From positions 116,236,085 to 116,300,084 of the forward strand of contig OY720640.1 in assembly GCA_963169105.1 (NCBI GenBank): DNA of 64,000 nt, given 5' to 3'. Under the pieces are notes generated by a model. The model searched no databases. It was not told the DNA's origin and worked only from the letters and a program-made list of their open reading frames with translations. Of this stretch, positions 44,101 to 53,343 are shown piece by piece. The DNA is from Ceriagrion tenellum (lineage: Eukaryota; Arthropoda; Insecta; Odonata; Coenagrionidae). Every line of letters begins with the position of its first letter. Position 1 is the stretch's first letter. The translations under genes were made by a program, and so were the position numbers.

Positions 44101-45110
44101 AGCCACCTCTTCTCCTCATTAGTAGGTGGCTCAGGAGGCTGTGGTGCGTCCTCTGGTGGTGGGTGGACGTCTTCCGTCAGCGGCGTCGTCGTCTCTTCCT
44201 CGTCGTCTCCTGGCAGGTGTTCGGCCGTGGGGGATGGGGCCCCCCCCTCGCGGTTGGCGTCTAGATCTTCCTCGGCGGCCTCGGCGTCCAGCTCTTCCCG
44301 GGCCTCCTGGATAGCGGGAATCTCGGGTGGGGCCGGACGCCGGTGTGCTGCCGCCTCGTGGTTGCTGAGTCCCCGGCGAGTGGGGCAGGACCACTCGCAG
44401 TGCCCGCACCGGAAGCGGTAGATTGTAGTGGCTTCTTTCCGCAGGCCACCCTTCAGGCATGGATGAGTGGACGGCTTTCTCCCAATCACACACGCACACA
44501 CTCGACACACATTCACACTCTCCAAGCCTCCCACGCCATGGTTATCCATGACATGGCGCAGGAGGCTCCTTCTCATAGCCGTCCACTCTTTCGCCCTGAA
44601 GGTGACGCTGCATCCTTCTTCGGTGCAGGCGAGGGCATCACTCACAGGGAAAAAAACCACGAGGCGGTTGTCTCTTCGTGCCGCCGACACCGAAGTGTCG
44701 GCGGGAATGTCAAGTCCGGGTGGTAGAGGAGTGTCATGTCCAGGATTTCGGGACGTCGGGTGCCGGGCTGGGGGCGGGGAAGCAAAAAAACTTAGGGAAT
44801 CAGTGATTGGGGGGTGGGGAGGGGACACTGGGGCCACTGTTGGGGGGGACACAGATGATGGGGTGGATTCACATGGGGTAGGGGGCGAAGCCGTTGGGGT
44901 GGAATGTGGGGGTCCGGGTGTAGGGGCCGGGACCACTGGGGACGGGGAGGCGGTCGTTGTTGGGGGTGTGGAGTCACATGGGGGCTGCAGAAGGGGGGAT
45001 GGTGACGGAGTTTGCACGTTGGCGAGGACCGGTGGCGATGTTGGGGCCGCTGCTTTCTCCTTTCTCCCGGTCCTCTTTCCATTGCGTGGAACGGGGGGCT
45101 TTCGGGGCAT
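41184..45110 (-). CDS. Retrotransposon polyprotein: zinc fingers, reverse transcriptase, restriction-like endonuclease
   Basis: 1308 aa. Residues 1-20 are basic; 20-130 are Pro/Ser/Thr-rich and probably disordered. Three zinc-binding units follow: C162/C167/H186/H191, a CRVC...HPC knuckle at 202-218, and a C2H2 finger at C235/C238/H251/H256; these likely bind the U2 target. The reverse transcriptase spans about 480-800. It has APGPDGVSYGDL (496-507), WRPIAL (554-559), catalytic D625 in WLDLRNAFGSIPH, AGVKQGCPLSP (679-689) and the YADD box at 724-727. A thumb/linker region follows to about 1090. The endonuclease has a CCHC knuckle (C1103, C1106, H1115, C1120), then RPD at 1167-1169 and D1184 in LLDVAVPFE. 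The enzyme nicks U2 DNA and primes cDNA synthesis there. The ATG at 45110 is the first in frame. All catalytic residues are present. GC content is much higher than in the left part of the window. Confidence 0.95.
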   Translation of the reverse strand: MPRKPPVPRNGKRTGRKEKAAAPTSPPVLANVQTPSPSPLLQPPCDSTPPTTTASPSPVVPAPTPGPPHSTPTASPPTPCESTPSSVSPPTVAPVSPPHPPITDSLSFFASPPPARHPTSRNPGHDTPLPPGLDIPADTSVSAARRDNRLVVFFPVSDALACTEEGCSVTFRAKEWTAMRRSLLRHVMDNHGVGGLESVNVCRVCACVIGRKPSTHPCLKGGLRKEATTIYRFRCGHCEWSCPTRRGLSNHEAAAHRRPAPPEIPAIQEAREELDAEAAEEDLDANREGGAPSPTAEHLPGDDEEETTTPLTEDVHPPPEDAPQPPEPPTNEEKRWLTRLADTVGQPWETFEAVVEEFTASAAQRRPQVAERPPPSRFRYPSAAQPRTRQPPRRPETEYDPQAAAKIQKLYRSHPRRAMQEILEQRSPYCDIPREVVEDHFRKVHEDVAVDNTAETGDDGSTLIYQATTEVDRKMLQDKVTAGEVIARLGRMKNTAPGPDGVSYGDLRTVDRRGRILATIFDRCLKEARTPATWKASRTVLLHKGGDRQDIGNWRPIALGNTVAKLHAGMLADRLLKWAVSGRKLHPAQKGFREFEGCHEHNFTLQAAVDECRRRRTGISIAWLDLRNAFGSIPHHHLRSTLKKMDLPEETLKAVEEMEKSSTVVKTAGGDTGPINIRAGVKQGCPLSPVIFNLGIEPVIRAVAGEAGRSGVVVQGQNIAILAYADDLVLIAKDPDHLQRLLDTAGKEATAAGLQFKPGKCSTLVLDFSQRQPVQRTPHTIQGESITGLREGEAYKYLGVPFGFNVDQTPREEIRRLGEDLEKLDGSLLAPWQKIAATNIFLLPRLEFILRAGAVKKKELVDLDQRLKALGKKWLHLPRRASNELLYVGHQHGGAGLLPLQDQVDILTVVHGYRTLHSRDPNVRLLAWGRLREVVRRKTRRQPTAEDLAEYLSGSLRGDFGRESCDFGSLFTQVRAASRRLAGRIGLSWRWSEELREMQISIRDSEDGSEDRPPFVRVSPRAVRLLAPTLKNAVRRSYLKRLSAKPDQGKVLGVSSRSAASNHFLAGGRYTRFCDWRFIFRARLDLLPLNACRRWVTGGDKRCRRCGRADETLPHVLNHCTTHSRTWQLRHNAVQDRLANAVRGRRGREGQEVRVNQRVPGTDSTLRPDLVVISEDQRRLQLLDVAVPFENRHEALLAARERKEEKYAPLVEHLRQQGKEASIAAIVVGSLGTWDPKNDTVLRGLGLPRRYCNIMRRLIVSDVVRWSRDCYVEHITGHRQYEDVGCPPSPPLPPLPHPHPQEQCSPSE

Positions 45111-45969
45111 GACGAGGGGGGACTGACAGGTCCTATAAAGAGGACGGCGTCGGTAGGCGGAAGGCCAGCCGACGCAGGGGATCCCTTGAAGAGGGCGCGA
45201 GGAGTGGAAGCGAAGTGACGGAGTTCCACCCGGGCGCTGATGGCACCCCGCGCGCTTCTCGGCCTGGTAGCTTTTCTAGGCACCCTCCCACGGTCGCAGT
45301 GGAACGTAGTTCAAAAACGACCGTCGGATGGCGCCGTGTGCCTGAGGGGCCAGCGGGCGGTTTGGGAGTGAGAAAGAAGTGTAGTAAGGGAATGGACCGC
45401 TCTTCAGACTCGCGGAGGGCGTGCCCGGAGGTCGTTCCCTTGTGCCTTGATGAGGCGGGAGAGTGGGAGGGGTTATCGGGATTGGCTGATGGCCAAGAGG
45501 TCGGGCGGACGACGTGGAACTGTCGTCGCGGAGGGGTCTGGGGATTTAAACGCCCGCCTCGGATCGTAGTGAGAAGAAAGTTCACTGACGATCCGCTAGA
45601 TGACGTTACGAGTCTGAGGGACTCGCGACGCTGGAAATAGTAAGAAGTATACTATTTCCGAGGAGAAATCGCTCTGCAGACACGCGTAAGTTGTGTCTGG
45701 AGATTTCTCCTCTCTGCCTTGATGAGGCGGGAGGGTCTTTGGGGCCGCACTAGAGCGCGGTTGCCGTATATTTGGGCCAGACGTCGTGAAAATGGCGTCG
45801 TGGTCCACGGCGTGGGGTAAAGCCGGACCACGCGGGCGACACGAGGCAATCACGTGCACAGCACATGACGACCCCGCTATCGCCGCTTCGGGTCGGCTGG
45901 GTCGCTGTCGCTCTACAACCGACCATGATGGACGGTTGGAGACAGTGCCCTTGTCCTTAAGGGACGGGA

Positions 45970-46240
45970 TTCAGGGTGCGGTTGGGGCCCTGATGGGGCG
46001 ATTGGGGCCCTGAGGGGGCGGTTGGGGCCCTGAGGGGGCGGTTGGGGCCCTGAGGGGGCGGGCTGGGACAAGGGAGGGCTTAGGGGTCCTGAGTGACCAA
46101 TGGGGCCCTGAAGGGGCTTTGGGGCCCTGAAGGGGCTTTGGGGCCCTGAAGGGGCTTTGGGGCCTTAAAGAGGCCGGGGTACCCTGAAGGGGTTGGGGAA
46201 GCCCAAAAGAGGCTTGGGTGCCCTGAAGGGGCGATGGGGC
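45970..46240. repeat. G-rich short tandem repeats in the 5' UTR
   Basis: About four units of GTTGGGGCCCTGAGGGGGCG (20 bp) come first. After a break there are several units of about 19 bp, GGGCCCTGAAGGGGCTTTG, which then degrade. The + strand carries dense runs of four to five G, so G-quadruplexes could form on the strand opposite the transcript. Copy number of such repeats often differs between 5' UTRs of related elements. Confidence 0.9.
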
Positions 46241-46401
46241 CGCGGGGTCAGTGGCCCGCACCAAGTGTGCGCGCCATGCCCCGCGGCGGAGGGTGGTCCG
46301 GGGCGAAAGAGAGGACAGGCAGAGCAGGCCCTAGTGTCCTGATGCCCCTTAGTGCCGTGGGTGTCCCAGGAGGCTTACCACTGGTGGGGGCCAATCTGGG
46401 A

Positions 46402-46437
46402 TTCCACGGCACCGTGGAAAAACGGGTGGACCACCCG
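46402..46437 (-). other. Two perfect hairpins near the retrotransposon 5' end
   Basis: TTCCACGG-CA-CCGTGGAA (46402-46419) and CGGGTGG-A-CCACCCG (46423-46437) lie back to back, 35-70 bases inside the 5' junction. The loops are too short for simple stem-loops as drawn, so the arms may pair differently in the RNA. Confidence 0.6.
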
Positions 46438-46471
46438 CTAAAAATCAGCTATATGCCTGAAGGGCCCAAAA

Positions 46472-46493
46472 ATTAAGCTGATAAGAACAGATA
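46472..46493 (-). repeat. Target-site duplication, 5' side of the element
   Basis: Identical to 40913-40934. It is part of the 5' fragment of the split U2 gene. Confidence 0.95.
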
Positions 46494-46530
46494 CTACACT
46501 TTGATCTTAGCCATAAGGCCGAGAAGCGAT
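46472..46530 (-). pseudogene. U2: U2 copy 2, 5' part (nt 1-59), split by the retrotransposon
   Basis: Carries stem-loop I, the GTAGTA branch-recognition sequence and the beginning of stem II, then runs into the retrotransposon 5' end. The normal U2 upstream region precedes it, so transcription would produce a U2 5' fragment fused to the element RNA. It lacks the Sm site and cannot form a U2 particle. Confidence 0.95.
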
Positions 46531-48615
46531 AACCGTGTAATTTTTCCGGGTTTCCGGGTGTTGCACCGTCAGAAGGTAGACACAGGAGGTGGGGGATGGC
46601 GTGGAAAACCGGGAGCGATGGGCGTCGGTAGGTCCGGGAGCGCGTGTATCGGCGCGGATAGGGATTTTAGCGTGTGTGACAGTGGTAGAATGTCGACAGA
46701 AAGGCGTTCGCAAATTTCCGGGAGCCGCGGAGGCGCCGGATCAGCGGGTGGGCCGGAGGGTCAAAGCGCCGTAACGGGCGTCGCGAGAGGAATCGGTTTT
46801 TCGTGCCATCTATTCGGAGGAGTGCGTTGGAAATCGTGGAAAACTGGTTTCCTGGTCACGTGGGACTTCCCCGCGTCCTTTCGAATGCATCCACGGAGCT
46901 TTGGGGGGGGCACGACAGGGTTGCAAAGGGACGGTCATAAACCCCGGGGGTGAAATCGTGGGTCGGGCGAATTTTCGTGGAAGGATTAAATTTTAGGGAG
47001 TATTTCCTAACAGAAGAAAGTCGGAATTTGACCTTCGGAAGTATCACGAACCTCTTGTTTTTGTGAAAAGTTTTGGGAACTGAAGAAAATCAATCTCGAG
47101 AAATCGTGTAAATTTCAAGTTTGACCCATGTAGACAAGCGGCAGAAAAATTGAAGAATGTGGAGAAAAATTTTCGCTCCCCTCAAATTTCTTCGAAATTC
47201 CAACATCCTGTGTAAAAATTGGTAGAAATGGCTGTTTTTCTCATTTTTCAAAGCATCACGGACATGTTAAGAAATCTCCAATGCCTTAGTTTAATCTTCG
47301 GAAGTACCGTGAAAAGTTATTGGAACTGAAGGAAATCACCCTTCCATGCTCGAGAAATCGTCCAAATTTCAAGTGTCACTCACCTACGTAGACAAGCGGC
47401 AGAAAACTCGAAAGACACGAAATTTCAAGTGTCACCTATGTAGACAAAACTCGAAATACATGGGAGAAAAATATCGGCTCCCCCCAAAATTCGTCAAAAG
47501 AAATCTGTCAGCCGATCACCGAAATTTAAAGAAATCACCATCCTTCCCGTTTATCATTCTTCGGGAAAACGACCGTTTTTAACTCACTCCGTGCATGATT
47601 GGCGTTCCATTCCCTGTATTTCGAGAGAAACATTGGTTTCCTCGTCGCTGGAATGCCTTGTATTTGATAATTTGGTGGGACAAAAATTCTTCGAATTCAG
47701 TAAATCTCTCCTTAAATCCTTGAAAAAGTTCGCCTCTGTCGCGGTCGTGTAGTCATCGGTCCGAGCGGTCGAGAAAGAACGAAGAGTCTGCCGCCCCCCC
47801 CAGCCACCTCCCGTGCATGCTCACGCCACCTCTCGGGATGCGGCAGGAAACTAATACTCTGCTCGCGAAGGGCGCCTTGATTCGAACTCCGAAGCGATTG
47901 TCGCTTCGGTTTCCATGGCAAAATTTAGGAAGGTTTCCTTGCGTTCTCCTCGCATTCGCAAAGGGAGAAAATTTTCCCGTGTGTCCTGAGAATTCTCGGT
48001 GGGAAAAGTTGCTGCCGGCAGTCTGAGACGAGGGAGAAATATTGCAAGTGAGTCTTTAAAACGTCGTGTGATATTCACCGCAAGTACGGTTAAACGTGAC
48101 GCGTTCCCCAATACTACACTTGCATCTCAGCCATAAGGCCGAGTTCACCATTTTCACCATACTACACTGCCATCTTAGCCATAAGGCTGAGATCCCCGGT
48201 TTTCGAGACGGCGCGTGTAACTCGAGATCGTCCAGTGGTGTGTGATTTCACTCGAGATCTCGGGACGGTGTCAGGTTTGACGGAGTCGCTCGCGCGACGG
48301 TGTCGATTTCATGATATCATTTTTCGTCCCTTTTCCGAGGCCCTTATCGCCTCCGGGAGTTTTCTCGTGGTGTCAGCTTTCGGCATTTGGATTCCTCACT
48401 CCTCCGAGGGTTCATTCTCCATGTCATGTGCGTCTTGTGAATTTATATATCCATGTCTTTGCTCTCTAATGGAAGTCTCCATTCCCTTTCGTGTATCACG
48501 TCGCGCGTGCTCCATTTTATTTCTGTCGTGTCAGAAGTGTTTCCGGAGGGGATGAGAAATGAAAGACACAGACATTAATCTGTTCTTATCAGCTTAATGT
48601 GGAACCTTATAAGAT

Positions 48616-48801
48616 GGGCCGATCCCGACGGTACTGCAATGCCGGGCCAACCCGCGGCAGGGATGGAGTAAACTCCGGGGACCCCGCCAATGTCCAAAAA
48701 TCAGATTAATATACTGGTCCAGCAATGCTGGACGTATCAGATATTAAGCTGATAAGAACAGATACTACACTTTGATCTTAGCCATAAGGCCGAGAAGCGA
48801 T
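48616..48801 (-). ncRNA. U2: U2 spliceosomal snRNA, copy 3
   Basis: Same sequence as copy 1 as far as compared by eye, complete from 5' ATCGCTTC to the 3' GGCCC end. First intact gene upstream of the retrotransposon-bearing unit. Confidence 0.97.
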
Positions 48802-50886
48802 AACCGTGTAATTTTTCCGGGTTTCCGGGTGTTGCACCGTCAGAAGGTAGACACAGGAGGTGGGGGATGGCGTGGAAAACCGGGAGCGATGGGCGTCGGT
48901 AGGTCCGGGAGCGCGTGTATCGGCGCGGATAGGGATTTTAGCGTGTGTGACAGTGGTAGAATGTCGACAGAAAGGCGTTCGCAAATTTCCGGGAGCCGCG
49001 GAGGCGCCGGATCAGCGGGTGGGCCGGAGGGTCAAAGCGCCGTAACGGGCGTCGCGAGAGGAATCGGTTTTTCGTGCCATCTATTCGGAGGAGTGCGTTG
49101 GAAATCGTGGAAAACTGGTTTCCTGGTCACGTGGGACTTCCCCGCGTCCTTTCGAATGCATCCACGGAGCTTTGGGGGGGGCACGACAGGGTTGCAAAGG
49201 GACGGTCATAAACCCCGGGGGTGAAATCGTGGGTCGGGCGAATTTTCGTGGAAGGATTAAATTTTAGGGAGTATTTCCTAACAGAAGAAAGTCGGAATTT
49301 GACCTTCGGAAGTATCACGAACCTCTTGTTTTTGTGAAAAGTTTTGGGAACTGAAGAAAATCAATCTCGAGAAATCGTGTAAATTTCAAGTTTGACCCAT
49401 GTAGACAAGCGGCAGAAAAATTGAAGAATGTGGAGAAAAATTTTCGCTCCCCTCAAATTTCTTCGAAATTCCAACATCCTGTGTAAAAATTGGTAGAAAT
49501 GGCTGTTTTTCTCATTTTTCAAAGCATCACGGACATGTTAAGAAATCTCCAATGCCTTAGTTTAATCTTCGGAAGTACCGTGAAAAGTTATTGGAACTGA
49601 AGGAAATCACCCTTCCATGCTCGAGAAATCGTCCAAATTTCAAGTGTCACTCACCTACGTAGACAAGCGGCAGAAAACTCGAAAGACACGAAATTTCAAG
49701 TGTCACCTATGTAGACAAAACTCGAAATACATGGGAGAAAAATATCGGCTCCCCCCAAAATTCGTCAAAAGAAATCTGTCAGCCGATCACCGAAATTTAA
49801 AGAAATCACCATCCTTCCCGTTTATCATTCTTCGGGAAAACGACCGTTTTTAACTCACTCCGTGCATGATTGGCGTTCCATTCCCTGTATTTCGAGAGAA
49901 ACATTGGTTTCCTCGTCGCTGGAATGCCTTGTATTTGATAATTTGGTGGGACAAAAATTCTTCGAATTCAGTAAATCTCTCCTTAAATCCTTGAAAAAGT
50001 TCGCCTCTGTCGCGGTCGTGTAGTCATCGGTCCGAGCGGTCGAGAAAGAACGAAGAGTCTGCCGCCCCCCCCAGCCACCTCCCGTGCATGCTCACGCCAC
50101 CTCTCGGGATGCGGCAGGAAACTAATACTCTGCTCGCGAAGGGCGCCTTGATTCGAACTCCGAAGCGATTGTCGCTTCGGTTTCCATGGCAAAATTTAGG
50201 AAGGTTTCCTTGCGTTCTCCTCGCATTCGCAAAGGGAGAAAATTTTCCCGTGTGTCCTGAGAATTCTCGGTGGGAAAAGTTGCTGCCGGCAGTCTGAGAC
50301 GAGGGAGAAATATTGCAAGTGAGTCTTTAAAACGTCGTGTGATATTCACCGCAAGTACGGTTAAACGTGACGCGTTCCCCAATACTACACTTGCATCTCA
50401 GCCATAAGGCCGAGTTCACCATTTTCACCATACTACACTGCCATCTTAGCCATAAGGCTGAGATCCCCGGTTTTCGAGACGGCGCGTGTAACTCGAGATC
50501 GTCCAGTGGTGTGTGATTTCACTCGAGATCTCGGGACGGTGTCAGGTTTGACGGAGTCGCTCGCGCGACGGTGTCGATTTCATGATATCATTTTTCGTCC
50601 CTTTTCCGAGGCCCTTATCGCCTCCGGGAGTTTTCTCGTGGTGTCAGCTTTCGGCATTTGGATTCCTCACTCCTCCGAGGGTTCATTCTCCATGTCATGT
50701 GCGTCTTGTGAATTTATATATCCATGTCTTTGCTCTCTAATGGAAGTCTCCATTCCCTTTCGTGTATCACGTCGCGCGTGCTCCATTTTATTTCTGTCGT
50801 GTCAGAAGTGTTTCCGGAGGGGATGAGAAATGAAAGACACAGACATTAATCTGTTCTTATCAGCTTAATGTGGAACCTTATAAGAT

Positions 50887-51072
50887 GGGCCGATCCCGAC
50901 GGTACTGCAATGCCGGGCCAACCCGCGGCAGGGATGGAGTAAACTCCGGGGACCCCGCCAATGTCCAAAAATCAGATTAATATACTGGTCCAGCAATGCT
51001 GGACGTATCAGATATTAAGCTGATAAGAACAGATACTACACTTTGATCTTAGCCATAAGGCCGAGAAGCGAT
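50887..51072 (-). ncRNA. U2: U2 spliceosomal snRNA, copy 4
   Basis: Complete copy with branch-recognition sequence, Sm site and stem IV. No difference from copy 1 seen. Confidence 0.97.
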
Positions 51073-53157
51073 AACCGTGTAATTTTTCCGGGTTTCCGGG
51101 TGTTGCACCGTCAGAAGGTAGACACAGGAGGTGGGGGATGGCGTGGAAAACCGGGAGCGATGGGCGTCGGTAGGTCCGGGAGCGCGTGTATCGGCGCGGA
51201 TAGGGATTTTAGCGTGTGTGACAGTGGTAGAATGTCGACAGAAAGGCGTTCGCAAATTTCCGGGAGCCGCGGAGGCGCCGGATCAGCGGGTGGGCCGGAG
51301 GGTCAAAGCGCCGTAACGGGCGTCGCGAGAGGAATCGGTTTTTCGTGCCATCTATTCGGAGGAGTGCGTTGGAAATCGTGGAAAACTGGTTTCCTGGTCA
51401 CGTGGGACTTCCCCGCGTCCTTTCGAATGCATCCACGGAGCTTTGGGGGGGGCACGACAGGGTTGCAAAGGGACGGTCATAAACCCCGGGGGTGAAATCG
51501 TGGGTCGGGCGAATTTTCGTGGAAGGATTAAATTTTAGGGAGTATTTCCTAACAGAAGAAAGTCGGAATTTGACCTTCGGAAGTATCACGAACCTCTTGT
51601 TTTTGTGAAAAGTTTTGGGAACTGAAGAAAATCAATCTCGAGAAATCGTGTAAATTTCAAGTTTGACCCATGTAGACAAGCGGCAGAAAAATTGAAGAAT
51701 GTGGAGAAAAATTTTCGCTCCCCTCAAATTTCTTCGAAATTCCAACATCCTGTGTAAAAATTGGTAGAAATGGCTGTTTTTCTCATTTTTCAAAGCATCA
51801 CGGACATGTTAAGAAATCTCCAATGCCTTAGTTTAATCTTCGGAAGTACCGTGAAAAGTTATTGGAACTGAAGGAAATCACCCTTCCATGCTCGAGAAAT
51901 CGTCCAAATTTCAAGTGTCACTCACCTACGTAGACAAGCGGCAGAAAACTCGAAAGACACGAAATTTCAAGTGTCACCTATGTAGACAAAACTCGAAATA
52001 CATGGGAGAAAAATATCGGCTCCCCCCAAAATTCGTCAAAAGAAATCTGTCAGCCGATCACCGAAATTTAAAGAAATCACCATCCTTCCCGTTTATCATT
52101 CTTCGGGAAAACGACCGTTTTTAACTCACTCCGTGCATGATTGGCGTTCCATTCCCTGTATTTCGAGAGAAACATTGGTTTCCTCGTCGCTGGAATGCCT
52201 TGTATTTGATAATTTGGTGGGACAAAAATTCTTCGAATTCAGTAAATCTCTCCTTAAATCCTTGAAAAAGTTCGCCTCTGTCGCGGTCGTGTAGTCATCG
52301 GTCCGAGCGGTCGAGAAAGAACGAAGAGTCTGCCGCCCCCCCCAGCCACCTCCCGTGCATGCTCACGCCACCTCTCGGGATGCGGCAGGAAACTAATACT
52401 CTGCTCGCGAAGGGCGCCTTGATTCGAACTCCGAAGCGATTGTCGCTTCGGTTTCCATGGCAAAATTTAGGAAGGTTTCCTTGCGTTCTCCTCGCATTCG
52501 CAAAGGGAGAAAATTTTCCCGTGTGTCCTGAGAATTCTCGGTGGGAAAAGTTGCTGCCGGCAGTCTGAGACGAGGGAGAAATATTGCAAGTGAGTCTTTA
52601 AAACGTCGTGTGATATTCACCGCAAGTACGGTTAAACGTGACGCGTTCCCCAATACTACACTTGCATCTCAGCCATAAGGCCGAGTTCACCATTTTCACC
52701 ATACTACACTGCCATCTTAGCCATAAGGCTGAGATCCCCGGTTTTCGAGACGGCGCGTGTAACTCGAGATCGTCCAGTGGTGTGTGATTTCACTCGAGAT
52801 CTCGGGACGGTGTCAGGTTTGACGGAGTCGCTCGCGCGACGGTGTCGATTTCATGATATCATTTTTCGTCCCTTTTCCGAGGCCCTTATCGCCTCCGGGA
52901 GTTTTCTCGTGGTGTCAGCTTTCGGCATTTGGATTCCTCACTCCTCCGAGGGTTCATTCTCCATGTCATGTGCGTCTTGTGAATTTATATATCCATGTCT
53001 TTGCTCTCTAATGGAAGTCTCCATTCCCTTTCGTGTATCACGTCGCGCGTGCTCCATTTTATTTCTGTCGTGTCAGAAGTGTTTCCGGAGGGGATGAGAA
53101 ATGAAAGACACAGACATTAATCTGTTCTTATCAGCTTAATGTGGAACCTTATAAGAT

Positions 53158-53343
53158 GGGCCGATCCCGACGGTACTGCAATGCCGGGCCAACCCGCGGC
53201 AGGGATGGAGTAAACTCCGGGGACCCCGCCAATGTCCAAAAATCAGATTAATATACTGGTCCAGCAATGCTGGACGTATCAGATATTAAGCTGATAAGAA
53301 CAGATACTACACTTTGATCTTAGCCATAAGGCCGAGAAGCGAT
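53158..53343 (-). ncRNA. U2: U2 spliceosomal snRNA, copy 5
   Basis: Complete copy, no difference from copy 1 seen; its unit has the standard length. Confidence 0.97.

Larger units (their letters stand above)
40935..46471 (-). mobile_element. Utopia-like non-LTR retrotransposon inserted in a U2 gene
   Basis: 5537 bp in the same orientation as U2, flanked by a 22-bp duplication of U2 nt 38-59. It has a 1361-bp 5' UTR, one ORF of 1308 codons and a 249-bp 3' UTR that ends AAAATAAAAAACTTTT without a long poly(A). The protein combines N-terminal zinc fingers, reverse transcriptase and a restriction-like endonuclease, the layout of R2/NeSL-type site-specific elements. Utopia, a NeSL-clade lineage, is the published group of such elements in U2 genes. 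Keno, the other U2-targeting group, has an AP-type endonuclease and is excluded. The ORF has no stop or frameshift, so recent activity is plausible. Transcription probably relies on the U2 promoter by read-through, as known for R2 in rDNA; that is inference. Confidence 0.93.
45111..46471 (-). other. 5' UTR of the retrotransposon
   Basis: 1361 bp of G/C-rich sequence without a supported ORF. It contains G-rich tandem repeats (45970-46240) and two perfect hairpins close to the 5' end (46402-46437). Many R2-type elements have a self-cleaving ribozyme at this place, but I could not fit a hepatitis-delta-like fold. Confidence 0.7.

Noticed and set aside
46395..46471. Hepatitis-delta-like ribozyme at the retrotransposon 5' end
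   Set aside because: Strong hairpins exist, but I could not lay out P1-P4 with a catalytic-C junction; listed only as a structured leader.
40935..46471. Assignment to Keno (the other U2-targeting retrotransposon group)
   Set aside because: Keno-type elements carry an AP-like endonuclease before the reverse transcriptase; this ORF has zinc fingers there and a restriction-like endonuclease at the C-terminus.
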